22,098 nt of DNA from an uncultured Candidatus Melainabacteria bacterium (GTDB lineage Bacteria; Cyanobacteriota; Vampirovibrionia; Gastranaerophilales; Gastranaerophilaceae). The notes beneath the pieces were generated by a model. The model searched no databases. It worked only from the letters and a program-made list of their open reading frames with translations, and was not told the DNA's origin. This document shows positions 14,068 to 21,185 of this stretch, one piece after another. Within the stretch, counting starts at the first letter, position 1; the number at the start of each line of letters is the position of its first letter. The stretch covers positions 1-22,098 of the forward strand of contig CAKUZO010000028.1 of assembly GCA_934717895.1 (NCBI GenBank), written 5' to 3'. The position numbers and the translations under genes were made by a program.

Positions 14068-16116
14068 TTATAATTTGCTAAAATCAGCAAGGTATGCATA
14101 TTTTGATTTCAACAAAGTCAATAGTGCAAGTCTGTTTTCCTTAACATTTTCGTCTTTGTCCATAACAAGTACGTCATTAAAGAATTTTTCAACAGAAGGG
14201 TTGATTTTCTCTAACTGTTTCAAATACTTGTCATAATCTGCATTTTCAGAAACTGTTTCGATTTGAGATAGCAACATGCTCTCAGCCGGCTCTTTAAATA
14301 ACGCCTTGTTAACTGATTTCTTACTATCTTCTTTTAGAATTCTCAAAACTCTGTTTGCACTTTCAAGCATTGCAGGCGAATTCAACTTAGAAACCGCTTC
14401 TACACGTTTGATGTAATCTGCTAAATCTGTAAGCGGATTTTTGTTGGCAGCACAAGCTTCCAAAACATTTTTCTGATATTTGTCAGACAAGAAGATTATT
14501 AATCTTTGGATAAAGAAATCATAAATTTCTTCTGTCACTTTACCGGAAACTCTGTTTACGCAAGAACCGGCAGCTTTTTTAACTTTGTCAACAAAACCTT
14601 CGCCAACTGTTGAAATCGGCAACAAAAGCAATGTTTCGTTTACCAAAGTTGCCAAATCGATTTTCAAATCGTTTGCAAGAATTGTTCTGATAATACCAAG
14701 TGCTGCACGACGAACGCCCAATGGATCTGATGAACCTGTTGGCTTTTTGCCTTCTGCAAATACTGCACAAATATTATCCATCTTATCAGCTATACCAACG
14801 ATTTGACCTTCAAGAGTTTTGGCAATTTCTCCGTCTGCGTTTAGAGGGAAGTAATGCTCTTTAATACCTTCACAAACATTTTCAGGTTCGCCTGAAACTC
14901 TTGCATAGTCAGCTCCGATAAAGCCTTGAAGTTCTGTAAATTCAAATACTAATTTAGTTGCCAAATCTGCTTTTGCCAAAAGTGCAGTTCTTTCAACTGT
15001 CGGATTGTTGCCAACCATAAGTTTTGAAAGCTTAACAAGTCTTTGTGCTTTGTCATACATTGACCCCATACCTTTTTGGAATGTAATCCCTTTAATATCT
15101 TCAACGTAATCAACAAGCGGTTTTTTAGTATCTTCATTAAAGAAGAATACAGCATCATCAAGACGAGCTTTGATTACACGAACGTTTCCGGCTGCAACGT
15201 TTTCAAAGTTTTTACCTAAATAATTTGTCATTGTTATAAATTTATTTATTAATTTTCCGTCTTTATACAAGGCAAAATATCTTTGGTGAACAGCCATTAC
15301 TGTAACAACCAATTCTTCCGGAAGTTTCAAATATTCTGTTGAAAACTCGCAAACCGCCGGAACAGGATATTCTGTAATAAATGTAACTTCTTCCAACAAA
15401 TCATCAGTGTAATAAGGCTCTGCACCAAGCTTTGCAGCTTCTTCTTTTGCTCTTTCGATGATTAATTGTTTTCTTTCATCTTGATTAACGATTACGTTGT
15501 GTTTACGAAGAATTTCGATATAATCATCAGGGCTTGTTATAACAGCTTCTTTTTCTTCCGCAAATCTGTGTCCACGAGTTACGTTAGAACTTTCTCTGTC
15601 GATGATTTTAATTTTAACTTCTTCATTATCTAAGATTGAAACAATCCATCTGATTGGACGAGAGAATTTTACTTCGTTTTCAGCCCATCTCATAAAGTGA
15701 GAACCTTGAAGTTTCAACACAATTGTCGGAACATTATCTTTTAATAGTTCAACAATAGACTTTCCTTTGATTACAATTTTTGCATGAATGTAATCGTTTT
15801 CAATATACAAATCTTCCGGAGAAATTCCGTTTTTCTTACAAAAACCTTCGCCAGCTCTTGTCAAATTACCGTTTTCATCATAAGCAACTTTTTTGATAGG
15901 GCCTTTAACGATTTTTTCTTCATCTTTACTTTGCTTTTCAAGCCCGGAAACAATTACCGCAAGGCGTCTTGGGGTTGCATAAACATCAACTTTTTCGAAT
16001 ACAACTTTATTTGAATTCAAAAAGTTTTCAAAACCTGTTTTTAGCTGCTGAATAGCAGACGGTATAAATTTATAAGGGAGCTCTTCACACCCAACTTCTA
16101 ATAAATATTTGCTCAT
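14068..16116 (-). CDS. glyS: Glycyl-tRNA synthetase, beta subunit
   Basis: GlyS is the tRNA-binding subunit of the bacterial alpha2beta2 glycyl-tRNA synthetase and works with GlyQ in charging tRNA-Gly. The N-terminus (LLEVGCEELPYKFIPSAIQQL) and VYATPRRLAV are diagnostic. Further matches are KGPIKKVAYDENGNLTRAGEGFCKKNG, MRWAENEVKFSRPIRWIVSI, VTRGHRF, VMAVHQRYFALYKDGKL, RVIKARLDDAVFFFNED, GSSDPLGVRRAALGIIR and an anticodon-binding C-terminal part. The 682-aa length is full. ATG 16116 has AAAGGA about 7 nt upstream and a strong promoter 30-60 bp away. glyQ is not in the window, so the subunits are not encoded side by side here. Confidence 0.97.
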   Translation of the reverse strand: MSKYLLEVGCEELPYKFIPSAIQQLKTGFENFLNSNKVVFEKVDVYATPRRLAVIVSGLEKQSKDEEKIVKGPIKKVAYDENGNLTRAGEGFCKKNGISPEDLYIENDYIHAKIVIKGKSIVELLKDNVPTIVLKLQGSHFMRWAENEVKFSRPIRWIVSILDNEEVKIKIIDRESSNVTRGHRFAEEKEAVITSPDDYIEILRKHNVIVNQDERKQLIIERAKEEAAKLGAEPYYTDDLLEEVTFITEYPVPAVCEFSTEYLKLPEELVVTVMAVHQRYFALYKDGKLINKFITMTNYLGKNFENVAAGNVRVIKARLDDAVFFFNEDTKKPLVDYVEDIKGITFQKGMGSMYDKAQRLVKLSKLMVGNNPTVERTALLAKADLATKLVFEFTELQGFIGADYARVSGEPENVCEGIKEHYFPLNADGEIAKTLEGQIVGIADKMDNICAVFAEGKKPTGSSDPLGVRRAALGIIRTILANDLKIDLATLVNETLLLLPISTVGEGFVDKVKKAAGSCVNRVSGKVTEEIYDFFIQRLIIFLSDKYQKNVLEACAANKNPLTDLADYIKRVEAVSKLNSPAMLESANRVLRILKEDSKKSVNKALFKEPAESMLLSQIETVSENADYDKYLKQLEKINPSVEKFFNDVLVMDKDENVKENRLALLTLLKSKYAYLADFSKL

Positions 16117-16146
16117 AATAATATCCTTTAATTCTCTTGTAGCTTA

Positions 16147-16175
16147 ATTATATACTTGTAAAGCGAGAATGTAAA
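16147..16175 (-). promoter_or_regulatory. Sigma-70 promoter of glyS
   Basis: On the minus strand: -35 TTTACA (16170-16175), a 17-bp spacer, then a perfect TATAAT (16147-16152). The predicted start is near 16140. No long leader with T-box features lies before the ATG at 16116. Confidence 0.8.
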
Positions 16176-16215
16176 GTGATATTGAATTTGAGAACAACAC
16201 AGAAGCCCTTAACAT

Positions 16216-16245
16216 AACTAAACAATTCGTCAAAACTAAACAATT
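16216..16245 (+). repeat. Direct repeat AACTAAACAATT, two copies 18 bp apart
   Basis: Exact 12-bp copies at 16216-16227 and 16234-16245. The second overlaps the -35 position of the promoter of the 130-aa gene, so a regulator pair could bind here. Confidence 0.7.
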
Positions 16246-16263
16246 TAGGTATAAAATTCTACT

Positions 16264-16269
16264 TATAAT
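16264..16269 (+). promoter_or_regulatory. -10 box of the 130-aa gene
   Basis: A perfect TATAAT with a poor -35 (CAATTT, covered by the second direct repeat) suggests an activator-dependent promoter. The leader is about 30 nt. Confidence 0.5.
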
Positions 16270-16304
16270 ATATAAGGTTAGGTTATAAAAAAGGTTTGGT
16301 TAGT

Positions 16305-16697
16305 ATGATTAAAGGAATAGTAAAGAGTTTTAAAGTATTAAAAAACTGCCTTGTAAACGAATTCAAGCTGATGAAAGACGGAACGACTTCTCTCATCAAT
16401 CGCTATGATAATAATTATTACAAAAACTTTGTAACATCAAAACTTCAAGGTAAAGATGTTTACACTGCGGCTAGTAACAGTTGTTTTTCGGCACTAAAAA
16501 ACATGCATATTAAAAGAAATGAAATTCCGGCAGCTGTGGGCTTATTAGCAGGAGCTTTACCTATTCCGGCATCATCAGGAGTCGGGTATGCTATTGCAAG
16601 AGTCGCAACTTGTGACAAGGCTATAACCGCATATCATGCAGGCAGCCAAGCTGCTAAAAACGCATACCATACTTTCGGTCATATTTTTAACGTTTAA
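16305..16697 (+). CDS. Protein of unknown function (130 aa) with glycine-rich hydrophobic segment
   Basis: I do not recognise this family. Residues 1-25 are basic and helical (MIKGIVKSFKVLKNCLVNEF). The middle part is polar. Residues about 75-101 are hydrophobic and rich in Gly, Ala and Pro (PAAVGLLAGALPIPASSGVG), which could insert in or lie on a membrane. The tail is rich in Ala and His. ATG 16305 is chosen over TTG 16296 because AAGG at 16291-16294 is correctly spaced only for the ATG. A promoter with paired direct repeats lies upstream. The gene stands alone on the plus strand and converges with the 58-aa gene. The hydrophobic Gly-rich stretch recalls small membrane-active proteins, but no function can be claimed. 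Confidence 0.7.
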   Translation: MIKGIVKSFKVLKNCLVNEFKLMKDGTTSLINRYDNNYYKNFVTSKLQGKDVYTAASNSCFSALKNMHIKRNEIPAAVGLLAGALPIPASSGVGYAIARVATCDKAITAYHAGSQAAKNAYHTFGHIFNV

Positions 16698-16711
16698 TGC
16701 GAAAGGTATTT

Positions 16712-16888
16712 TTACGCACTTCTACGCATTAAATCAGAAAGCTTGATTTCTTTTTCCACTTTTTTAACCTTTTTAGGCTGCGGCTTTGAAATATTTTCTT
16801 CCTTAAACTGTGCCAAACCTATTTTGGTCTTTGAGCTTTCGTCACTTAACATAAATATATCTTTAAAAAACGCTATAATTTCTTTCAT
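16712..16888 (-). CDS. Small charged protein of unknown function (58 aa)
   Basis: A 58-codon frame runs from ATG 16888 to TAA 16712. It has an excellent AGGAG 7 nt upstream and a TATAAT about 20 bp before the start, which supports a real gene despite its size. The N-terminus is hydrophobic and helical (MKEIIAFFKDIFMLSDESSK), followed by IGLAQFKEENIS, a lysine-rich linker (KPQPKKVKKVEKE) and a C-terminal motif IKLSDLMRRSA that looks like a short docking peptide. No membrane helix or cysteine. It is the only gene content of the gap between 16698 and 17014. No function is assigned. Confidence 0.65.
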   Translation of the reverse strand: MKEIIAFFKDIFMLSDESSKTKIGLAQFKEENISKPQPKKVKKVEKEIKLSDLMRRSA

Positions 16889-16906
16889 TTTTGTTCTCCT
16901 GAGCTT

Positions 16907-16912
16907 ATTATA
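16907..16912 (-). promoter_or_regulatory. -10 box of the 58-aa gene
   Basis: A perfect TATAAT on the minus strand. Transcription would start near 16900, right at the AGGAG, giving a leader of only about 12 nt. Confidence 0.5.
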
Positions 16913-16977
16913 ACTCTAATTTTTTTATTTATATCATTCATTAAACCGACATTAGCCTAAAAATTCATTGTAGTTTA

Positions 16978-16986
16978 TGTTATATT
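16978..16986 (+). promoter_or_regulatory. Extended -10 promoter of the HEAT-like gene
   Basis: TGT plus TATATT (16981-16986). The leader of about 22 nt holds AAGGAAGGA before the TTG start at 17015. Confidence 0.5.
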
Positions 16987-17014
16987 AGTTATACAAGGAA
17001 GGAAAAAGTATAAT

Positions 17015-17713
17015 TTGAACAATTCTCTGACAGAAAAATACAAGCAAGATTTCAATTCAGCTTTAAAGATTTATTCAAACCCACAAGAACACGATTATTT
17101 AATAAATCTCTTAAAAAACGGTTCTGTTGCAGAAAAACAAGCTGCTGCAATTTCACTGGAAACAATAAACAACAAAGAAGAAGCTGGAATTTTGATGAAT
17201 AATTTAACAAATTGCGACGGCAAAATCAGAGAATCTGTATCTTTCAGGCTGAAAGAATTTGTTCCGCAAAACCCTGAATTCTACACAACTTTTGCTCCTA
17301 TGTTTCTTGATGCAATAATAGATATAAACGGGAATATTTGCAGAAATACCATTGAAGCAATCAAGGCTCTCAAATTTTCTTCGGAATTTATTTTTGAATT
17401 TTGCAACGGACTTGTTAGCAAGACACTTGCTATAATTCCACCTATAAAAGCGTTTGATATCCAAGAAGGTAAGTACAAAATTAATAAAGAAGTTTTCAAA
17501 CTATACTGGTATCTTGAAACAATTTCTGAATTTTCTGAGTTTATTAATCCAGAAAATTTGTTTGAAATCCTGTCTGAAACAAAAGATATTGGCGACTATA
17601 CCATACGAGAAAAAACAGCTAAAATATTATCTAAATTGAAAAACAATAACAAATTTGACTCCCTAAGACAAGAATTAAAACAAGACCCAAACTATTATGT
17701 CAGAAGAGTTTAG
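17015..17713 (+). CDS. HEAT/armadillo-like repeat protein
   Basis: This 232-aa helical, soluble protein has no signal peptide. The N-terminal half has HEAT-style helix pairs: YLINLLKNGSVAEKQAAAIS with LETINNKEEAGILMNNLTN, then DGKIRESVSFRLKEFVPQNP, and later IREKTAKILSKLKNNNKF with a closing DPNYYVRR. The pattern of a conserved Arg or Asp at helix turns (IRE..., VRR) fits this class, whose members are protein-binding scaffolds or fused to lyases. The start is TTG 17015 with AAGGAAGGA 11 nt upstream; no ATG is better placed. It stands alone with its own promoter. Partner unknown. Confidence 0.7.
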   Translation: MNNSLTEKYKQDFNSALKIYSNPQEHDYLINLLKNGSVAEKQAAAISLETINNKEEAGILMNNLTNCDGKIRESVSFRLKEFVPQNPEFYTTFAPMFLDAIIDINGNICRNTIEAIKALKFSSEFIFEFCNGLVSKTLAIIPPIKAFDIQEGKYKINKEVFKLYWYLETISEFSEFINPENLFEILSETKDIGDYTIREKTAKILSKLKNNNKFDSLRQELKQDPNYYVRRV

Positions 17714-17842
17714 CTGAATTATATTAAGATTTATTACAAAAAACATAAAAAATATATACACTTTAAGCAATTTTTCATTAACAAAATCCTTTATATAAAT
17801 ACAAGGGGAATCACAAAGGGAAATAAAAAAAGGAGATATGTT

Positions 17843-18031
17843 ATGGCAAGAGTACTAATTTCAATGCCGGAAAGATTTTTAGATGAGATTGATAAAGTTG
17901 CAGGTGACGAAAATCGAACAAGATCAGAATTAATCAGGGAAGCTCTAAGAACTTATATGTACAGAAATCAAGTTAGAAATTCTCAAAAAGCAACAAAAAA
18001 CGCTGAAATACTTGAAGCTCTACTCGGTTAA
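17843..18031 (+). CDS. Ribbon-helix-helix (CopG/MetJ-type) DNA-binding protein
   Basis: This 62-aa protein has the full RHH fold: beta strand ARVLISM (residues 2-8), helix A PERFLDEIDKVAGDE, the turn NRTR, and helix B SELIREALRTYMYR, followed by a short charged tail ending in AEILEALLG. Such proteins bind DNA as dimers through the paired strands. Many are antitoxins or metabolic repressors. No toxin gene follows; instead a second, smaller RHH-like gene begins 58 nt downstream. The start is fixed by AAGGAGA about 8 nt upstream of ATG 17843. A regulator or antitoxin-like role is likely from the fold only. Confidence 0.9.
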   Translation: MARVLISMPERFLDEIDKVAGDENRTRSELIREALRTYMYRNQVRNSQKATKNAEILEALLG

Positions 18032-18055
18032 AAATTGGACAATCTTAAAGAAAAT

Positions 18056-18074
18056 TTGGTTAAATTGGGTTAAA
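18056..18074 (+). repeat. Paired motif TTGGTTAAA / TTGGGTTAAA before the second RHH gene
   Basis: Two adjacent near-identical copies lie between the two RHH genes. RHH proteins commonly bind short tandem sites, so this could be an operator for either protein. Inference only. Confidence 0.35.
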
Positions 18075-18088
18075 AGGGGAAAAATGAA

Positions 18089-18250
18089 ATGGAAAATACT
18101 GAATATATAATGTCATCACTAGATGAGTACTTTGAAATTTTGGATAGGGAAAACAAAAAACGCTCAGAATTAGTTGCAAAATCTCTTGTCAAATATCTTC
18201 AAAAAAGCAAAGAATCAACAAAATTTCAAAAACTGCAAGTTTCAAAATAA
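18089..18250 (+). CDS. Second small RHH-like protein (53 aa)
   Basis: A 53-aa frame from ATG 18089 to TAA 18250 with an AAAAGGGGA site about 9 nt upstream. The layout copies the preceding RHH protein: a short strand (TEYIMSS), helix A LDEYFEILDREN, the turn KKR, and helix B SELVAKSLVKYLQKSK. The SEL start of helix B is shared with the 17843 gene. It looks like a diverged paralogue. An overlapping ATG at 18084 gives only eight residues and is not used. A hairpin follows the stop, so the two RHH genes probably form one short operon. It could form heterodimers with its neighbour; this is speculation. Confidence 0.6.
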   Translation: MENTEYIMSSLDEYFEILDRENKKRSELVAKSLVKYLQKSKESTKFQKLQVSK

Positions 18251-18256
18251 AAAATC

Positions 18257-18279
18257 TTCCTGAAAAACGGAGTCAGGAA
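18257..18279 (+). terminator. Hairpin after the RHH pair
   Basis: TTCCTGA/TCAGGAA: 7-bp perfect stem, 9-nt loop, followed by only TTTG. It lies 6 nt after the stop of the 53-aa gene. A weak terminator is the best guess. Confidence 0.5.
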
Positions 18280-18350
18280 TTTGAGGTCAAGGTCAACAAT
18301 GATATTTTGGAAAAAATAGGTAAAACTTTTAAATTAATGAAAATTTTCAG

Positions 18351-18372
18351 GTCTGCTAAGTTTTTAGCAGGC
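18351..18372 (+). other. Strong hairpin between the RHH pair and padR
   Basis: GTCTGCTAA pairs with TTAGCAGGC (9 bp including one T-G) around GTTT. No U-run follows (CTTGTAGT), so it is not a typical terminator. It lies about 70 bp upstream of the padR -10 and could be an operator or an RNA end structure. Confidence 0.45.
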
Positions 18373-18442
18373 CTTGTAGTATCCATACTTTTGAGCAATA
18401 GCCACATTAACAATTTAAGTTTTTGTGCAGAGTTTTATTTTA

Positions 18443-18451
18443 TGATATATT
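18443..18451 (+). promoter_or_regulatory. Extended -10 promoter of padR (leaderless start)
   Basis: TGA plus TATATT (18446-18451), with TTGTGC (18423-18428) as a -35 at 17-bp spacing. ATG 18458 is 6 nt beyond the -10, so transcription starts at the ATG and there is no Shine-Dalgarno. Confidence 0.65.
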
Positions 18452-18457
18452 AAAATT

Positions 18458-18982
18458 ATGATAGAATTATTAATCCTGTATATCCTATTAAAACGTGATT
18501 TTACGATGTACTCAATTCAAAAACGAATTGATGAAAACTTTGCACCGTTCACAAAACCGAGCTTTGGGGCGCTTAAACCGGCACTTCGAAGACTTGAAGA
18601 AAAAGAATGCCTAACTTCCAGAAAAATAATGTCTGATGGTGGAAAACTTTCTGTATATTATGAAATTTCAAGAAACGGTATTGCAGAGTTAAAACGTTTG
18701 ATATTAGAGGATTTGAGCGACAATCCGCTACAATTTTTATCTAACGCAAGAGCAAAACTTTGTTGCGCAGATTGTCTTAATTCAGACGAAAGAAAACGGT
18801 TATTTTTCTCCGTAAAGTCACGTGCAATGCAGTTTAAGACTCTTTCGCAAAATGTTTTGAACGACAAATACAATCACATAAATTTCTATCAAAAAGTTGT
18901 CATCGACAATGCGTTATGTGAGTTTTCAAATTTAATTACCCTCGTTGAAGGTTTGGAGAAAGATAATGCCAGCAATAGTTAA
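18458..18982 (+). CDS. PadR-family transcriptional regulator
   Basis: This 174-aa protein has the PadR winged helix: LLILYILLKRDFTMYSIQKRI, then the diagnostic KPSFGALKPALRRLEEKECL and a wing DGGKLSVYYEISRNGIAELK. The C-terminal half is a long helical dimerisation part (about 95-174) with a CCADC cysteine cluster at about residues 101-105. PadR proteins usually repress a nearby operon in response to a small molecule. Here the only candidate target besides itself is the DUF512 radical-SAM gene, whose start overlaps its last 17 nt. The predicted leaderless start and family alignment agree on ATG 18458. The ligand is unknown; the cysteines could sense metal or redox state. Confidence 0.85.
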   Translation: MIELLILYILLKRDFTMYSIQKRIDENFAPFTKPSFGALKPALRRLEEKECLTSRKIMSDGGKLSVYYEISRNGIAELKRLILEDLSDNPLQFLSNARAKLCCADCLNSDERKRLFFSVKSRAMQFKTLSQNVLNDKYNHINFYQKVVIDNALCEFSNLITLVEGLEKDNASNS

Positions 18983-20234
18983 TTCTGTAATTGAGGGCTC
19001 GATTGCAGAAGAGCTTGAAATCCGGTCAGGTGATGAGATTTTGTCTATTGATGACACCAAAATGCTTGATATGATTGACTACAATTTTTTGTGTAAATCG
19101 GATTTATTAACATTAGAAATTAAAAAAGCTGATGGCGAGATAGAAGTTATTGAGCTTGAAAAAGATTATGATGAAGACCTAGGCATAGTCTTTGAAAGCG
19201 CTGTTTTTGACAAAATTAAACCTTGTCTAAACCATTGTCTTTTTTGCTTTGTTGATCAGCAACCAAAAGGCTTGCGTGACACTTTGTACATAAAAGATGA
19301 CGATTACAGGCTTTCGTACCTGCAAGGAACTTATATTACACTAACGAACTTCAATGACGCTGACAGAGAGCGGATTAAGAGAATGCATCTTGGGCCATTT
19401 TATGTTTCTGTGCATACGACAAATCCTGAATTGCGAGTCAAAATGCTCCGAAATCCAAACGCCGGCAAGGCTTTGGAAAATCTTCAATGGTTTAGAAAGA
19501 ACAAAATTCCATTTCATGCGCAAATCGTACTTTGCCCAGGGTTGAATGACGGAAATGAGCTTGACCGCACACTTTCCGACCTTGCGAAATTAAAAAACAC
19601 TGTTCTTTCCGTGGCAATTGTACCTGTCGGAATTACCCAGTTCAGACAAGAAAGCTTAAAACAGGTTGATAAACAATGTGCGATAGAAACAATTGAAATA
19701 GCCTCTAAATATAAGCGAGTTTGCTGTTCTGACGAATTCTTTATTCTTGCTGGCAAAGATATTCCGCCGGCTAAATATTACGGAAGCTACAACCAGCTTG
19801 ATGACGGGGTTGGATCTCTCAGAATGCTTTTGGAAGATTTTAAAAATCAAGAATTACCAAAAGCTCTTGAAAAGCCCTTGAAAATGGCTTTTGCCCCCGG
19901 AGTTGCAGCACTTTATGCAATTGAACGTATCGCAAAAAAATTAAACAAAATAAAAAATCTTGAAGTCGTTGTAGCACCCGTAAAATCAGAGTATTGGGGG
20001 CGCGACATAACCGTTTCCGGTCTTATTACAACAGATGACTTGATTCGAACTGTCAAAGATATTGACACAGATGTTGTAGTAATTTCATCTGTCATGCTAA
20101 AACCTTATACAGAGCTATTTTTAGACGGTAAATCCTTGTCTTATGTAAAAGAACAAACTAATAAAGAGTTTCTTGTCATAAAAAACATTTACTCGACATC
20201 AGAGATTGTTGATTATATTTGGGATTACGCCTAA
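18966..20234 (+). CDS. DUF512-family radical SAM protein with N-terminal PDZ-like domain
   Basis: This 422-aa protein starts with a PDZ-like segment (VIEGSIAEELEIRSGDEILS). A [4Fe-4S] motif C87-xxx-C91-xx-C94 (CLNHCLFCFVDQQPKGLRD) and a radical-SAM barrel follow (YVSVHTTNPELRVKMLRNPN, FHAQIVLCPGLNDG), with the DUF512 tail (SVAIVPVGITQFR, DEFFILAGKDIPPAKYYG). ATG 18966 is chosen because GGAGAAAG precedes it; a TTG at 18945 has no ribosome site. It overlaps padR by 17 nt. The family is conserved in cyanobacteria and clostridia, and its reaction is not established to my knowledge. It ends directly against the stop of nagA on the other strand. Confidence 0.9.
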   Translation: MPAIVNSVIEGSIAEELEIRSGDEILSIDDTKMLDMIDYNFLCKSDLLTLEIKKADGEIEVIELEKDYDEDLGIVFESAVFDKIKPCLNHCLFCFVDQQPKGLRDTLYIKDDDYRLSYLQGTYITLTNFNDADRERIKRMHLGPFYVSVHTTNPELRVKMLRNPNAGKALENLQWFRKNKIPFHAQIVLCPGLNDGNELDRTLSDLAKLKNTVLSVAIVPVGITQFRQESLKQVDKQCAIETIEIASKYKRVCCSDEFFILAGKDIPPAKYYGSYNQLDDGVGSLRMLLEDFKNQELPKALEKPLKMAFAPGVAALYAIERIAKKLNKIKNLEVVVAPVKSEYWGRDITVSGLITTDDLIRTVKDIDTDVVVISSVMLKPYTELFLDGKSLSYVKEQTNKEFLVIKNIYSTSEIVDYIWDYA

Positions 20235-21185
20235 TTATCTTGAATGAACGGTTATAATGTCGCAATTTTTATCCCACTCAATATACCCTTTTAGGTCTAT
20301 ATTGTGATAATTATACGTGTTTTGAATAAGTTGCGAAATCTGATTGTCGTCCACAAGTCCGACATTTTTTAACCGTTTTATAATCTTTGGAATCATAGTC
20401 GTACTGCCGGCAATCGTGCCTTCTTTGGAAGTCGCTTTCACACCGTCACAATAAACTTTTTCATCAGCAAAAACCATTTCTTTTAAATCACTGCAAGTTA
20501 TTGGCAAACTATCGCTGATTAAAAGCACTTTATCAATCGGTTTTGCCTTGAATACAAGCTCCAACGCCTTGTCAGAAACATGAATTCCATCACCAATTAT
20601 TTCTGTATAAATTTCATCATCAACAAGAGCTGAAAGGGCTGTTGTTTCCCCTCGATGAGCCACTCCACTCATTGCATTAAACAAATGAGTAGCCCCTGTA
20701 CACCCTGTCAAATCACCGCCAACACAATGTCCGGCTTGAACTTTTATATTCTTTGAACGGAGATAGGATATCAAAGAGTTTGACTCTTCGCCTTTTTTGC
20801 TATTTGCATCTGGAACCAATTCCGGCGCAAGAGTCACAATTTTTATAAAATCATCTTCTACCAACTTATAATTTTCAATAGTTGGCAACAAAAAATGTGC
20901 AGGATTATGAATTCCTTTTTTTTCAGGGTTAATAAAAATCCCTTCAAGATGAATTCCCAAAATCTTTGCCATGCCGGTTGTTTGACGAGAAGCCGCCTCT
21001 TTAATTACAGCCGTCGCACGTTTAATATTTTCAACACTATCCGTCACAAGTGTCGGAAATATTCCTCCGATACCGTATTTCAAAATTTCTTTTGACAAAT
21101 ACAAAACATCTTCAACAGTTGCTTTGTTAAAATCAATTCCAAAGCAACCGTGAAAATGTTGTTCGATTATAAGTTTGGTCTGCAT
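20235..21185 (-). CDS. nagA: N-acetylglucosamine-6-phosphate deacetylase, short form
   Basis: NagA removes acetate from GlcNAc-6-P in amino-sugar use and wall recycling. Visible amidohydrolase marks are HFHG (10-13), GIHLEGIFINPEKKGIHNP with metal ligand E81, AGHC (H153), THLFNAMSG (H167), IIGDGIHVSD (H202) and LISDSLP with catalytic D225. At 316 aa it is well below the usual 370-400. The N-terminal beta-sandwich strands are absent and the protein begins directly at the TIM barrel. ATG 21185 is preferred: ATGAGG before it can act as ribosome site, and the upstream GTG frame (to 21221) is coded by a repeat element. It lies 72 nt after murE on the same strand. The amidohydrolase call is sure; the exact substrate is likely but not proven. 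Confidence 0.85.
   Translation of the reverse strand: MQTKLIIEQHFHGCFGIDFNKATVEDVLYLSKEILKYGIGGIFPTLVTDSVENIKRATAVIKEAASRQTTGMAKILGIHLEGIFINPEKKGIHNPAHFLLPTIENYKLVEDDFIKIVTLAPELVPDANSKKGEESNSLISYLRSKNIKVQAGHCVGGDLTGCTGATHLFNAMSGVAHRGETTALSALVDDEIYTEIIGDGIHVSDKALELVFKAKPIDKVLLISDSLPITCSDLKEMVFADEKVYCDGVKATSKEGTIAGSTTMIPKIIKRLKNVGLVDDNQISQLIQNTYNYHNIDLKGYIEWDKNCDIITVHSR

Noticed and set aside
14044..14076. Plus-strand promoter (TTTACA ... TATAAT) at the end of glyS
   Set aside because: Spacing is not suitable, and it would only drive antisense RNA into glyS; no plus-strand gene follows.
17843..18250. Type II toxin-antitoxin module
   Set aside because: The downstream small gene looks like a second RHH fold, not a known toxin.
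18337..18453. 38-codon plus-strand frame starting MKIFRSAKFLAGLVVSILLS, resembling a signal peptide
   Set aside because: No Shine-Dalgarno at usable distance. It overlaps the strong hairpin and the padR promoter and ends 4 nt before padR. More likely chance coding, though conservation could revive it.
18945..18965. TTG-started extension of the DUF512 gene
   Set aside because: GGAG at 18955-18958 fits ATG 18966. The TTG has no site of its own.
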